From assembly GCF_030867145.1 (NCBI RefSeq), contig NC_134428.1:25709537-25773536 (forward strand): 64,000 nt of DNA, given 5' to 3'. The notes under the pieces were generated by a model. The model made no database searches, had not been told where the DNA came from, and worked only from the letters and a program-made list of their open reading frames with translations. Source of the DNA: Opisthocomus hoazin. Its lineage: Eukaryota; Chordata; Aves; Opisthocomiformes; Opisthocomidae. Positions 10,401 to 23,047 of this stretch are shown here, piece by piece (within the stretch, counting starts at the first letter, position 1; each line of letters opens with the position of its first letter). The position numbers and the translations under genes were made by a program.

Positions 10401-13400
10401 CTGAGGGAGTAACGGCTCCGTGACACACGCCGATCGCTGGCACCGCGCAGGCTAAAACTGGCAGAAGCTCCCAGCCCGCCCGTGGGTGCCAGTGCCCACG
10501 GCCGCCCCGACGCGTCCCCGTGGGGATGCCCAGCGCGGCGCTGGGCGCTGCTCCCCGGACCCCCACGCTGCCAGGCACACGCGGGGGGCTCTGTCCCTGT
10601 GCTGCTGTGCGTGTGTTCAGACGCGGGCGTCCGGCCGGCACCGGCACCGCGGAGCCCACCTCTGCCGCCTCCTCGCCGTTGCGCTCGTGTCGTTTCGCTT
10701 GGGTTTTTTCCACTGTATTTTTTGTCACCGCAGGAAAAAATCCTGCCGAAAAGGCAGCTCTGTGTAGGTGACTCTGCTCAGCCACCAGCTGCCACCGCAG
10801 AGAGGGGGAGAGAGTGCGAAGCAGGGCTGGAGCTGGCTCGGGCGCGGGGGGAAGCTGGCGTGGGGCTGTGCTGCGGGGAGAGCTCGCTCCCGGGGAGGGG
10901 GATTCGTCCCGCTGGCGGGCGGCCGGGAGCCCGGTGTCCGTCCCAGCGAGGAGCGAGCCCCTGGCTGCGGGCAGGGACACGGAGCAGGGGCTTTTCTGCG
11001 GGTTTTGCCGGGGTTGAGCTGCTCTGCGGTGGAGTTTAAGCAGAGACGCGTGCGTGAAGCCATGACAGCCGGCGGGCTGAAGGGTCGCAAAAGCGATGTG
11101 ATGGCGAGGAGCGGGGCTCGCCTGGCTCCCCGAGGTTTCCCTGGCTGTGGGAGGAGAGCAGACCCCTTCCCAAGGCGGCTGCAAGGGTCTGCAGTGCCCG
11201 TAGCCATCCCGCCAGCCTTCCCTGATGCTCTTCTGGGTTGCTTGTGTTGTCTTTGGAACCGGGCCGCTTCGAAGACTTTGATGTAGGAGGCGAACAAGAT
11301 GCTGGGGGGTGGCTGGGACCCAGCAGCCCTTCCCAGGGACACTGGGCCAAGCTGCTGCTCGGTGCCAGCGCTCCCATGCCGGCTGAGCCGAGCCCTGCAC
11401 GGTGGCCGTGGGTCTGGGGGTGATGGCTGGGTCTAACGCAGACCTGGAACCCTGGAGCTTTGCGGTCTCGCACCTGGGATCTTGTGCAGAGCCTCAGATC
11501 CCTCCCAGAGCGTGAAGCTGGGGAAGGGAAGGAGTGCAGATGAATTTCTTTCCATCTCTCCAAGCATCTGGGAGGTGGGTGGGAGGTAAAAAAAGATGAG
11601 CCCTGAAGTTTTAATTCCTCGGAGATATTTAGGTATCTTGCTCTTGTGACTCAAAGGAGCGCAGAGCCTGAGCATCCCCGAGGATGTGCCGCAGGCTCAT
11701 ACCCCGGTGCTTGCCAGCTAGGCTCGGACCTCTGATTCTCCAGGGAATGTTAATTTTCCGAGAACTAAACCATAGTGACCCCCAGATGGGTTTGGCATGA
11801 CAAGGTGTCTTCAGGAAGGCCCTTGCTGTGAGCCACGACTTAGGAGATGCATTCGAGTGAGCTGTCGGGAGGTGCGGAGAGCCGAGGGCTGAAGTGTGAC
11901 CTGGTCCCAGGACTCCTCCTGGCTGAGCCAACCAACATGAGGGGAGAGGAGTTTTGGTCTTAAATAAGAACAGCGTTAGCTCATCTTCCCAAGCCTGAGT
12001 CTCCGTTTGCACACTGAGCGGTAACAGCCAGAATAGTCCCTGGAAAACTGTTCCACTGGATGGAAAGTAATGAGATTTTAAACCCATAACTAGAGCTCTT
12101 TAGCCTCCTGGCTCTCCGGGTTAGGATCGATATTTTTAGCCATATTTCCACCATCACCAGACTCGTGCTTGCCTCACAACCCCCTCCCTGTCCCCGCCAG
12201 CCCTCCCTGGGGAAAAGGGCTTTGAGAGGAGAAAAACCTGCGATCAAATCAATTAATTGCCTTTGCGTTCTCCAGTAAATGCAGTGCAGGGAGGAGGTAC
12301 ATCGAAATGCGAATGAACTAAAGCAGCAGCAGCGACCAAACCAAACGCTGCTGCGCTGTCACCGTACCCTGCGGAAGGCAGCCCGTGGCCGGGGGAGCCG
12401 GGGTGACTCGCCGCAGGCGGGCGTTAGTCACGTTATTTAACGCGCAGCTCGAGGATGCTCTGATCGGCGGGGATGAGAGGGATGGGAGAGTCACGTGGAG
12501 AGCGGGATGAAAAACAGCCCCGCGGGAGGGGAGGGGAGGGGGTGCCTTTACAAAACCAGCGAATGTAAAAATGTGTTGTGTGAGTTCATCTTTTCTTAAA
12601 TCATCTTCAGTCCAATGTTACCGAAAGGACGGGAGCCATCGGGCAGGGGCACCGTGCAGGGCGTGCACGGGTGACGGGCTCATTGCCGCGTGCAGGGCTT
12701 ACACGAGGAAGGTGCCCTGGGAGGTTTGCCAACCGGAGAGGGCTTCCCCGCGGTGCCTGGGGACGTTTGGGGTGCCCCTGGATTAAAGCGGGACCACCAG
12801 AGCAAGAGCTTGGACTGGAGCTCGCTGAGACTGGTGCGGAGCGTGGATGGATGCTCTGCTGCTGGCTGAGGGTTTGCGGCGGCCGTGAAGGACGAGGAGA
12901 GAGGTGGCAGCTCACTGGTGGCAGAGCTGGGGTCCCTCACGCTGACCCTGCGGCAGCAGCGTGCCCCAGCACCCCAAGGCAGGAGGGCCAGGGAGAGGTT
13001 TCCTGCGGGGCTCTGACCGTGCAGCAGCACAGAGGAGGGGTCCCTGCGGTTCCCTGGCCCCAAGGCTCAGGTGTTTGGTACCGGGGTCCTGCCTGGCAGC
13101 CCGCTGCAGTGCGGGACGAGGACCTGGGGCGTGAGGAGCAGCAGCTCTGCACGCCACTGCCCACCCCAGTGGGTCCGTCACGACCCAGTGCTGAGATGGG
13201 TGCTGCTTGTCCGCCGGCTCAGCTCCTGGCTGGGCTCCTCTGCCTGCTGCTCTGCACCGGAGCAGCTCGCCCAGCCGTCTGGAGGGTGCCGGGGCTGCAC
13301 CCGCAGCCACGGGAGCGTCGGGAGCTGCTCGGTGCTCAGCTCCGTGGCGGAGGTTTCAGTCCAGCCCGGGCAGTGCGTGCAGCGCCGAGCTGTGCAGCCG

Positions 13401-13412
13401 AGCATGTGCGGG

Positions 13413-14245
13413 ATCACAGAATCACAGAATAGTAGGGGTTGGCAGGGCCCTCTGTGGGTCATCTAGTCCAACCCCCCTGCCGAAGCAGGGTCACCCAGAG
13501 CAGGCTGCACAGGATCTTGTCCAGGCGGGGCTGGAATATCTCCAGAGAAGGAGACTCCACAGCCTCCCTGGGCAGCCTGTTCCAGTGCTCCGTCACCCTC
13601 AGAGGGAAGAAGTTCTTCCTCATGTTCAACTGGAGCTTCCTCTGCTCCAGTTTGTGCCCATTGCCCCTTGTCCTGTCACTGGGCACCACTGAAAAGAGCT
13701 TGGCCCCATCCTCCTGACACCCACCCTTCAGATATTTGTAGGCATTTCGAAGGTCCCCTCGCAGCCTTCTCTTCTCCAGGCTGAACAAGCCCAGCTCCCT
13801 CAGCCTCTCCTCGTAGGGGAGATGCTCCAGTCCCCTCACCATCCTCGCAGCCTTGCGCTGGACTCTCTCCAGTAGCTCTTCATCCTTCTTGAACTGGGGA
13901 GCCCAGAACTGGACACAGGACTCCAGATGAGGCCTCACCAGGGCAGTGTAGAGGGGAAGGAGAACCTCCCTTGTCCTGCTGGCCACACTCTTCTTGATGC
14001 ACCCCAGGATCCCATTGGCTTTCTTGGCAGCCAGGGCACACTGCTGGCTCATGGTCACCCTGTCGTCCACCAGGACACCCAGGTCCCTCTCCGCAGAGCT
14101 GCTCTCCAGCAGGTCCACCCCAAGCCTGTACTGGTGCATGAGGTTGTTCCTCCCCAGGTGCAGGACCCTGCCCTTGCCCTTGTTGAACCTCATCAGGTTC
14201 CTCTCTGCTCAGCTTTCCAGCCTATCCGGGTCACGCTGGATGCGC
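13413..14245 (-). mobile_element. CR1 LINE fragment, 5'-truncated
   Basis: A - strand CR1 with two copies of the ATTCTGTG-type tail at 13413-13430. The reverse-transcriptase C-terminal frame is open from the Met codon at 14193 down to 13459. Similarity continues above that Met: the - strand reads [24 protein letters not shown]. The stop at 14209-14211 replaces the Trp expected in CR1, and the fragment ends near 14245. It is closely related to the copy at 4782 and antisense to the host gene. Confidence 0.93.
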
Positions 14246-15720
14246 TCGTCCCGGCCGGCCCCGCGCTGCTGGGAGCCCCTCGTCCGTGGAGGGGGGGCAC
14301 GGCTGATCCCCAGCTCCCGCTCCCCGCGGGCTCCGTCGCTCCCACCCAGGCGCTGACGCCGGTTGCTGCTCCGTGGGCTCGCTCGTCGGTCTCCGGCGTA
14401 CCCCTCGCTGGGCACAGCGTTTCCCCCGGCCGGGGGGTCTGCGCTCCGCGCCCCGGCGAGCACCCAGGCAGCAGCGCGTTGTGCAGCCGCGGATGCTCCT
14501 CTGAGGAAGAGGAGGCAAGCGAAACGGGCGGGCCGTGTAACGTGGCGAAGGGTTATCCCGCAGGCTTTCGGCTGGCCCGTGTCCGGCTGCTCCGGACGGT
14601 TGGCTCCGTGGCTCCTGATGGCCCAGCACCGTCCCTGCCTGTTCGTGCGTCTGGGGGTCCCCGGTGCTCACCGCCGCGTTCTCCAGCAGGACCCTGCTGG
14701 AGGGGGGGGACGGGCAGGTCTGGTCCCTCGGCACAGACCACGGCGCAGGGAGAAGCTGTGCCATGCTGGGTGAGGGGCAGAGCCCCCATCAGAGCCCCCT
14801 TCCCGGCCGGAGGCTCCGGAGCGGGGCTGCGCAGGCTGCCGTGAGCAGAGCTGCCGGCCGCCGCGTCGGGCTCCGGGCGGGGACGTGCAGCGATAAGCCA
14901 AGTTGGCTAATTGGGATTCACACTAATAGGGAGAGAAATTACCCAGATGTGCCCCAGACAGCTGAGCAGGGGGTGAGTAACCGCAGCAGCATGCTGCTCT
15001 CCGGCCGGGGACGAACGGCACCCAGGGCGGCGTGAGTCACGCGCGCAGCGCGGCCGTCGCAGGCGTCGGCGGGGGAAGCTGCCGGCGAGCGGGCTGGGTG
15101 TGCCGGCACCAGCAGCCCCCAGCCCCGGCGTGCCCCTGGCCGGCGGGAGCTCTGCCCGTCCTCCTGCGACGGGAGAGGAGCCGGACCACCGGCAGCGACG
15201 GGACCGGGGGCTGCGGGGGGCTGCGGCACCCCGACCGTCCCGGTGGTACGGCGCGGGCTGTGCTGGGAGCCGTGCCCAGGCTGAGGGCTGGCGGCTGGAT
15301 GCTGGCAAGGGGCACGGTGCCACGCGGCGAGGTGTTAGCAGGGGTGAGGCTGCGAGGGCCCCGAGCCATGGCGGAGCCGGTGCCCGAGGCGGGACGGCGT
15401 CCTGGTGAGTGCCATGCTGGCCAGTCCTCCCCAGGCGCTTGCTGCGTGCGGCTGGTCCCGGTGCCGGGCAGGGGCCGAGCCCCCGGAGCGGGGGGAGCTC
15501 ACAGCGCGGGGCAGGCGACCCGGCATCGCCTCTGCCTCGAGTCCCTGCCGAGAAAACGTGGGCAGGGGAAGGAGGCTCCGGAGTTTGAGAGCTCCGACAA
15601 AACCCTGATGTCCATGATGTTCTCACGCCGCCTTTGCCGGGCCCGGCTGTGGAGCGAGGGGGGAGAGCCTGGAGCTGCGTCTGCCGTCGCCAGGGGACGG
15701 GACCCGGTGGCCCAGGATGA

Positions 15721-15923
15721 GCCGGGGGTGAGTGGGACCCCCGAGGCCGGGGGTGAGTGGGACCCCCGAGGCCGGGGGTGAGTGGGACCCCCGAGGCCGG
15801 GGGTGAGTGGGACCCCCAGGCCGGGGGTGAGTGGGACCCCCGAGCCGGGGGTGAGTGGGACCCCCAGGCCGGGGGTGAGTGGGACCCCGGAGCCGGGGGT
15901 GAGTGGGACCCCCAGGCCGGGGC
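15721..15923 (+). repeat. 24-25 bp minisatellite, 8 copies, with splice-donor-like units
   Basis: Eight tandem copies of a 24-25 bp unit beginning GCCGGGGGTGAGTGGGACCC, with GAG/AG/GA variants at the unit end. In sense with CACNG3, each copy carries G|GTGAGT, a near-consensus 5' splice site, plus a G5 run and a C5 run that can pair. It lies in intron 1, about 3.9 kb before exon 2. Confidence 0.95.
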
Positions 15924-16392
15924 CAGGGGTGGCCACCCCGTCCCTCCCCGGAGCCCGTCCAGCCGACCTCCCCGCCGCAGGGCTGCGTCCCCGGAGAGCG
16001 TTCGGGGGGTCGGGGGGGCTCTGTGTGGTTTCAGCCCTGTTGTGGTGTTTGTTTGGGGGCTGGGAAGTTGTGTGTCAGGTGACTCAGCGGTCGCCATGGC
16101 AACAAGCATCGGTTAATGAACAGAGGGAGTAAAGGAGCCAGAATAAATGTCAGAGCGTGAAATAGATGCGGTGGAGCCGGGCAGCGAGGCTGCCCACTCC
16201 TGCCTGCCCCCTCCCCGCTCTTGGCCCTGCTCGTGCTGAAGCAGAATCAAATCACTTCATTTTTATATATATATATATTTTTTTTTTCCCTGTCCCATCT
16301 CTGTTGCAAAGGAGGTGTTTGGGTGCGACAGGCAGGGCTGGGGGAAGGAGAGGCTGCAGATCCCGGCGGGGAGACGCAGCACGGCTGCTGTG

Positions 16393-16497
16393 GAGGGAGG
16401 GATGGATGGAGGGAGGGATGGATGGAGGGATGGAGGGATGGATGGAGGGAAGGATGGACGGATGGAGGGAAGGATGGACGGATGGATGGACGGAGGA
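16393..16497. repeat. GGAT/GGA simple repeat
   Basis: A purine-rich imperfect array of GGATGGATGGAGGGA-type units, about 100 bp long. It lies shortly after a short (AT)n(T)n run at 16264-16290. Confidence 0.9.
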
Positions 16498-19400
16498 GCA
16501 TCATCACACCCCAGCTCACCCCCGTGCCCCAGCGCTGCCAGCCCGCAGCCAGGCAGGGGGCTGTTGGCATCCGAACAGGGCGTCCCCCGCGCTCGCGGTT
16601 CCTCCTGCCCCAAGCCTTGCCCTCGTCCCTCGCGGTCACAGATTTACCTCAGACATGGCGCACGCCCAAGCGAGGCCCCGGCTCGGCCGGCTGCTGCTCG
16701 GGGCAGGGGGGTGCTGGCCTGGTTCTGGTGGGGGCTCAGCAGCACGAGGAGCCTCCGAGAACTGCAGAGAGATGGAGCCCAAGGAAATCAGTATTCTCGT
16801 TTGCACACTGTGCTGATGGGCTGACTCAGCCTCGAAACTCCTCTCCCACATGGCACCAAGGGAAGGTTTCCTCTGGCTGATCAGAAGGTGAACGCTGGCC
16901 CTTCCCCCACCCAGGAGATGCTCCTGCGCTGCCCAGGAAGCGGTCGGTGCCCTGGAGAAGCTCTCGCCAAGCCCTGCACCCTGCGCTGGGGTTCCCTTGC
17001 TGGCAGCAGCCGTGGGAAGTCAGGGAGGGCAGATCTGTCCCATGAGACCAGGGCAGTGCTGCCAGGGGGGTCACAGCCGCGGGTGGGTGACACTGGAGAT
17101 GTGTCCGGGAGCATCAGGTGTGCCCAGGCGACGCCGGCTCTGCGCGTCCTGCTGGCTCTGTTGGGGTGCAGGGGTGTTTCGGGGTGCTGCGGGCTGGCAC
17201 GGTCCCGCTCTGGCAGGATGCGCCCGATGGCTGGAGAGCAAAGGGGCAGTGGGGGGGGGTGGCTCTGGGGTGCGTGGGGCAGAGCCCTGCTGGGAGAAGG
17301 TCAGAGAAGGTGGGTGGAAACCCAAAAGCTGAGAGGAGGAGGAGGAGGAGGATGAGGGCTGTGCTGTGCAGCTGCCATCCTCGCCATGCCCAGTGCCTCC
17401 CCAGCCCCGTTCATGGCACCCGTTCTCAGCCCCCCCCCTTCGCCCACAGTTCCCACAGCAATGGGAGCAGGCGGCTCTCCCTCGGATGCCGTGTCTCCCG
17501 CTTGGATGACAGCTTGCCACCTCCGGAGCTTCATCTGCAGGCTTTAATTGATGCCTGTCAGGATGCTGTGCTCCTCGGAGCGCAGGCCGCTGCGGGATGG
17601 CTCCTCTTGCCTGGGAGCGTGTCCGTCCTGGTCCCATGGGAGAGGGCACGGAGCCAGCGTGCCCTGACCATGCACTCCAGCGTGGGGTCAGGAGGGGGCT
17701 GCCCTTCCTCCAGGGAGACGCTGCAGGAATTCCCCCCCACCTCGCCATACCCCGTGCTGCTCCAGAGAAGCCATGCTCTGTGCCTCAGTTTCCCCATTTA
17801 TAACGCTGACAGCGTGTGCTGGCACCGCAGAGGAAGCGTTGCGCTCGCTTCAGCGCTTGCTGCGTGCTTTGGGGAAGGCGGCTCTGTGACCCCCGCAGAC
17901 AGGAGCGGCTGCCCCGGGCCCTGAGGAGCCGTGTTCCCATCCGGCACCACGGCACGAGCCGGGCTCTGGGCCGTCCCCAGCAGATACCGAGTGCGGTGCC
18001 CGGTGTCTTGGTGCGCTGCCACGCGGAGCGGGCTCGCAGCGTCCGCAGGAGGTGACGGGCTGCATCCACCACAACAAATCCATACACACAGCTGGGCACA
18101 GCCAGTATTTTTTTGTTGCTTTTTAATGCCTTTAACTTCTCCCTGCCTGTCCCTCGGTAGCACGTGGAGCAGCTGCTGGGGCTGCTGGATGGATGAGCAG
18201 AAGGGGCGAGAGCCTGTTCACGGCCAGTCCCTTCCCCGGGCTGCCACGTCCGAACCGTGGGCACGGCTGTGCTGCCGTCCTCACCCCGCGTCCTGCAGCG
18301 TGCAACGGCGTCCCTGGTTCATCACCTGCCTGAGCCCGACTCCTCCTTGGCTTGGTCCTCTCCTGGCACGGCTGCAGGGCTTTGGCACCGGAGAGAGCGG
18401 AGCCCAAAAGCACCGCGAGGAGAAAGCCAAGGCAAACAGGCAGGCGTTTAAAGGCGAAATGCGTTTGTTCTGCTTCGGAGGCAGGAAGGAAAAAAAAAGC
18501 CACCGAAAAAGAGCCTTTTCCCGAGCGCTCGGTGGGAGGCCAGCAGATGCCGGAGCATCTGCCTCCTTCCCCGGGCGGTGCCATGCCCCCGCTCCTGCCT
18601 CGTGCCGTGGGTGCCCGCGAGCAGGCGGGGAGCGGCCGGGGGCTGCTGGTGCCGTGGTGCCGGCGGCATTCCTGCCATGCCCACCCACGGCACCGGGTGC
18701 TTCTCCGTGGGTGTGCACGCGTGTGCTGTGGGGCACGGGCAGGTCATCGGGGTGACTCTGCCTCTGCTGCCCGGCTGTGTCCTGGGCACGACGCAGCGCT
18801 GGGCTGGGGTGGGAGAGGGTGAGCAGGCTTGAAACTTTTTGTAGTCATTTAAACAAACTCATCCGTGCCTCCGAAAAAATCCCGTCTCAGCAGCTAAGCT
18901 GCGGCCTGGATGTTACTTTAGCGAACGTGTGGAGGGTCCTCGTCCGTGCGGCAGCCTGTGCCCGGCGTGGGTCGGTCAGCGGTACGTCAAAGCTTCCGTT
19001 CAGCCGAGGGGCTGGGGTGGAGGAGCCAAACTGGGAGGACTGGGCTGGTCTGGTGGTTCTGGGGAATCCCGGGGTGGGGGCTCTGCTCAAGCAGCCCCTC
19101 TGACCCCGGTGCCGTTGTCGTCTCCCCCAGCAGCAGTGTGATGTGAGAGCGGATGCCCTCGACATCCCAGAACGAGCCCTGGGCTGCGGCCACGGAGCCC
19201 TTTCCCCAGTGCCTCTGGGTGAGGCGTTGCTCAGACCTGAAGGCCGCCAGGTTTGATTAGAGCAGCATGGATTCTCCGTCAGGATCAGTGAGGGGTCTGG
19301 GGGGGGTGGGCGCGGGGAGCCAGCGATGCCTGCCCTGCTTCGCTCCCCTTCGCCGGAGAACGCGGCGGCCGGGTGAGCCTCGCCGGGTGCACCCGGGGAG

Positions 19401-19832
19401 CGGGGGAAGCTCAGCCGCAGCCGGGCAGAGGCAGTGCCGGGCTGAGCACCGCAGAGCTGCCCGCGGGCCCCCGCGCAGCCGGGGAGGGGAGCGGGAGCTG
19501 CGCCCTGGGGAGGCTCTGCCACGGCTGCCGTGGGGCTGCGGCCGGAGCGGGCAGCTCGGGCATCTCCCAGCTCAGCAGCAGTGTTAATGGCAGGGCTTAA
19601 TTAGAGATGTAAATGTGCACCCCACGGGAGGGGACAAGCGATGCTTGGAGGGTGCGGGAGCAGCAGGGACCAGGCTGTGCCCTGGGACCGAGGGCGGTGT
19701 TTGGGGTTGCCGACAGCCCCGTGCCGAGCGGTGCCCGAGTGGCTGCCGCCGTGCCGGCCCCACGCCGCACGTCCGTCAGCGCTGCCGCCAGCGCAGAGGG
19801 GTTTGAGGCTTGCCTGGCTTGTGTCTCCCCAG

Positions 19833-19916
19833 GAACCTTCCGAGGAGTGTGCAAGAAAATCGACCACTTCCCCGAGGATGCGGATTACGAGCAAGACACG
19901 GCCGAGTATCTCCTCC
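19833..19916 (+). CDS. CACNG3: CACNG3 exon 2 (TARP gamma-3, extracellular loop 1)
   Basis: An 84-bp internal exon between CCCCAG and GTGAGT. The first two bases finish a Gly codon begun in exon 1, and the exon ends after the first base of an Arg codon completed in exon 3. It encodes [20 protein letters not shown] and then DTAEYLL, the later part of the large first extracellular loop between helices 1 and 2. In TARPs this loop forms the claudin-like beta fold that contacts the AMPA receptor ligand-binding domains. The sequence matches mammalian gamma-3 nearly residue for residue from memory, except that the residue after the first Gly is Thr here where I recall Ala. No frameshift or stop is seen. 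The normal start codon is upstream of the window. Confidence 0.96.
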
Positions 19917-22180
19917 GTGAGTCTGCTTTCCCATGCGTGTCGGAGCCGTGCGTGCTCCCCGGGACCCCCTCCCCGTCCCCCAGCACCCGGAGCTTTGCCC
20001 AGCGGGTCCCCCCACTGCTGGCGGTGGCTGGTGGGTCGCAGCCCCCAGGCTGGCTGCGCCGCGGCGGTGACCCTCGGGGTTACCTGAGCGTGGCCGTGTC
20101 ACGCCGCAGCGGCAGCGCTCACGGCGCGATCGCCTGGCCCGCGCTGTCCCCACGGCCGCTCCCGGCGCCTGCTGCGCAGCCCGAGCTTGCTGGGGACCCT
20201 GGGGGTCCCTGGCGTGGCACCGCAGGGTGCCATGTTCGCGCTGCTCTCCCCGTTCCCTGCGTCTCTGCGAGTTTGTCGGGAGAGCGCGGCGAGCGTCTGC
20301 CGAGCGCAGGAGATGGAGCGCGAGCGGAGCTGGTGGCTCTGCGGGGAGCGCTGGGCCGTCTCGGGGACCAGCAGAGCCGTGGGGCAGGACCCATGGGGGA
20401 CCCAGCGTGGGGTGACGCTGACCCTGCAGAGACGAGGCCCCGTCCCGCGGGCGCCGTGCAGCCACGAGCGAGTGCCGGGGCACCGCGGGTCGGCGGAGGC
20501 TGGAGACAGCGGGTGTGCGGAGCAGCACGGGCGTGCACCGCGCGGCAGCCAGCGCGCATGGGTGTGACGGGCGAAGTCTGCACGGCGGAAGGTTCACCGA
20601 GCGCCGACATCTCCACGTGAGCAGGAGGATGAGGCCGCAGGGGTACACGGCAGCCTCGGAGGCGTTGGCAGCTCTGGGCTCCGAGCTGCTGTTTCTGGGA
20701 GGAGTCCCCAGGGGCGAAGGGACCCCCAGCACCCCTCGCCCCTGTGCTCAGCCCCCATCCCCGGGGCCGGGCGAGCTGCTGCTCCTCCGGACGCTGCTCT
20801 GAGCTCCCCGTTTCCTAACGCTGCAGGGAGCCAGCAGCTCTGCTCACCCAGCTGAGAGGGGGAATCACAGAATCACAGAATAGTAGGGGTTGGAAGGGAC
20901 CTCTGTGGGTCATCTAGTCCAACCCCCTGCCGAAGCAGGGTCACCTACAGCAGGCTGCACAGGACCTTGTCCAGGCGGGGCTGGAATATCTCCAGAGAAG
21001 GAGACTCCACAACCTCCCTGGGCAGCCTGGGCCAGGGCTCCGTCAGCCTCAGAGGGAAGAAGTTCTTCCTCATGTTCAGACGGAACTTCCTGTGCCTCAG
21101 TTTGTGCCCATTGCCCCTTGTCCTCTCACTGGGCACCACTGGAAAGAGCTTGGCCCCATCCTCCTGACACCCACCCTGCAGATATTTGTAGGCATTTATA
21201 ATTGGTTTGCAATTTTAGTAGTTTAACGTTTAAATTCTTCTCCCACCCCCTCCCACATTTAAAATAAAAAGTCTATTTTAAAGCCCCCAGAGTGGCATTT
21301 TAATGGGGCTTCTCTGTATTTCTGTGCTTTTAAGAAAGTCCCTAACCGAGGGATGAGAGCCCAGACCAAGGCACAGTGTGTTTTCAGGGCAGCAGGTAGT
21401 GATCTGCTGCATTAATAAATCTTTACAGCCACTTTGAAGCTGAACTTCTGCCAGGCCATGTAGAAAAGACCCTTCTCTGTGCAGGCTCGGTCAGAGACCC
21501 CCGAGCGTGCAGAGACCGGCCCTGCGGAGCTCATCGCCTTGGGGACGGAGCCCAGCGCCGGGGCCACGGCATCGCACGTGGTGGGCTCGGGGTCTTGGGC
21601 TTCTTGTTCATTTTCATAACGTCCCTCCCCTACATCAGAAAACAACTTTTTGTTGAACTTTGGGTGTGTTAGCTTGTAAATTCTTGACTTTTGAAGCAGC
21701 CGTGATAGTTTGGGGACCCAAGGGACAGTTTCCTGACCCTGGTGGCTGGCAGCCTGGTGAGATCTGGGGGGGTCTGCAGTCCCCAGGCTCCAGGGTCCCA
21801 TCCGTAGCCTCAACCCTTGGATGGGGTGTTTGGTAGCGGGAAGGTACGTTGCTAGTGCTGACTGTGCGACCAGCCTGGAAGAGATAGCTCCTTGAAGTAG
21901 GCTAGGAGGAAAAAAAAGAAACTCAGGGTGTAAGGTGTTTGTGTGGCGGGAGGCCGGAGTCCCGGGGTTTGCAGGGCTGGTGCTGGGCTCCGGAGCAAGC
22001 TCGGAGCAGAGCAGCTCTGGGACCAGCACAGGGGGGACCGGTGCTGGGTGTCCCCATCCCTCGTGGCAGCGATCCAGCATCGCCACCAGTCCTTCCCGGG
22101 CGCTGGCGTGGGAGATGCCGGCAGCCCCCGTGGCAGGAGCGATGCCGGGGGCTGACCCTGCCCTGCTCCCTGTCCCGCAG
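19917..22180 (+). other. CACNG3: CACNG3 intron 2
   Basis: A GT-AG intron (GTGAGT to CCCGCAG). It is GC-rich at first, with a CR1 copy at 20863-21195, and then AT-richer from about 21195 to 21660. No coding content is seen between the exons. Confidence 0.93.
20863..21195 (-). mobile_element. CR1 LINE 3' fragment
   Basis: A - strand CR1 3' end with the duplicated tail (AATCACAGAATCACAGAAT). The last 60-odd codons of ORF2 are open on the - strand from 21139 to 20945. It is truncated at its 5' side near 21195, within the GATATTTGTAGGCATTT block. It lies in CACNG3 intron 2 in antisense. Confidence 0.92.
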
Positions 22181-22321
22181 GTGCGGTGAGAGCGTCCAGC
22201 ATCTTCCCCATCCTCAGCGTGGGTCTGCTGTTCTTCGGGGGCCTCTGCGTGGCGGCCAGCGAGTTCTACAAGAGCAAACACAACGTCATCCTCAGCGCCG
22301 GCATCTTCTTCGTCTCTGCAG
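22181..22321 (+). CDS. CACNG3: CACNG3 exon 3 (TARP gamma-3, helices 2-3)
   Basis: A 141-bp exon between CCCGCAG and GTAGGA. It starts with the last two bases of the split Arg codon and ends on the first base of a Gly codon. The product reads [40 protein letters not shown] and IFFVSA. The hydrophobic run [20 protein letters not shown] is helix 2, SEFYKSKHN is the short cytoplasmic turn, and [12 protein letters not shown] starts helix 3. The exon length and phases equal those known for the family. Differences from the human protein as I recall it are conservative (for example a Tyr-Lys-Ser-Lys stretch for His-Arg-Ser-Arg). If the donor were skipped, the frame would meet a stop near 22431. Confidence 0.97.
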
Positions 22322-23047
22322 GTAGGAGCTGCCCGGCGGGGTGGGCACCGAGGTGGCTCTCCCGGCGTGGAAGCGGGTGGGAGGGCGCGGTGGAGCTGCA
22401 GAGGGGTTGTGGGTCTTCCCAGGGTTTGTGAGCGGTCCCATCCCGGTGGAAATCTCCTCGTGGCAGGGAAAAGCCAGCAGAGGTTTCTGGCCGGTGCCCA
22501 CCCTGCTGGAGAGCACCATGAGCGCCCACCCGGCTCTGCCCCGCTGTCCTGCTGGGGGAGGTTTCGGGGGGCTCTGCCCTCCGTCACCACCAAGCAGTGG
22601 GTCCTGGGGCCGGGCGAGGGCAGCAGGCAGAGGGGCTGCCGCAGTCCTGCGAGGAGAATGACTCTCCCGAGACGCTGTTCCTTCTGGATTGCTCATTTCT
22701 CCATGCGCTGCTCCCCAGCGCTTCCGCTGATTATCGTGTGACAATGTCTTTGTCTTAAGGAACTGCTCTATTTTCTGTTTTTCTTCTCCCCACAAAGAGA
22801 CAAATTACTCTCCCTCCTTCGGCTGGCAGGAGCTGCTGATGCGGATGAGAAAACAACAGAAAGAACGTAATGGATTCATTAAGTAAATCCAGGAATACAT
22901 CAGCCGCTCCCCAGCCCTGCGGCGCAGCCCCGCAGCGCTGCCGCGGGCAGAAGCTGCCCGGGTCCCAAACGGAGCCTCTGGGCTCCACCAGAAGTGAAAG
23001 GAGACGGAGCCGTTCCCGCTCCCCGGCGCTCGGGGCCGCAGCGAGCC

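Larger units (their letters stand above)
1..19832 (+). other. CACNG3: CACNG3 intron 1, 3' part
   Basis: Non-coding, mostly GC-rich DNA ending in a good acceptor (pyrimidine-rich tract, then CCCCAG before 19833). No open frame carries the TARP first-exon signature (helix 1 and the start of loop 1), so exon 1 is outside the window. Contents in order: a 10-bp tandem repeat at 2656; CR1 copies at 4782 and 13413; AT-rich islands near 6000, 7740, 9640 and 10180; a 52-bp minisatellite at 6997; a 25-bp minisatellite at 15721; a GGAT/GGA simple repeat at 16393. The remaining stretches (1-2650, 2710-4780, 10.4-13.4 kb, 14.25-15.7 kb, 16.5-19.8 kb) are GC-rich DNA in which I see no gene. Long open frames there are explained by few A/T-rich stop codons. 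Confidence 0.85.

Noticed and set aside
17680..17705. Third CTCF-like motif (GGAGGGGGCTGCC)
   Set aside because: Two or more mismatches at informative positions. Too weak to call.
1..19832. Possible CACNG3 exon 1 inside the window
   Set aside because: No frame shows the TARP first-exon signature (start, helix 1, first part of loop 1). It must be upstream.
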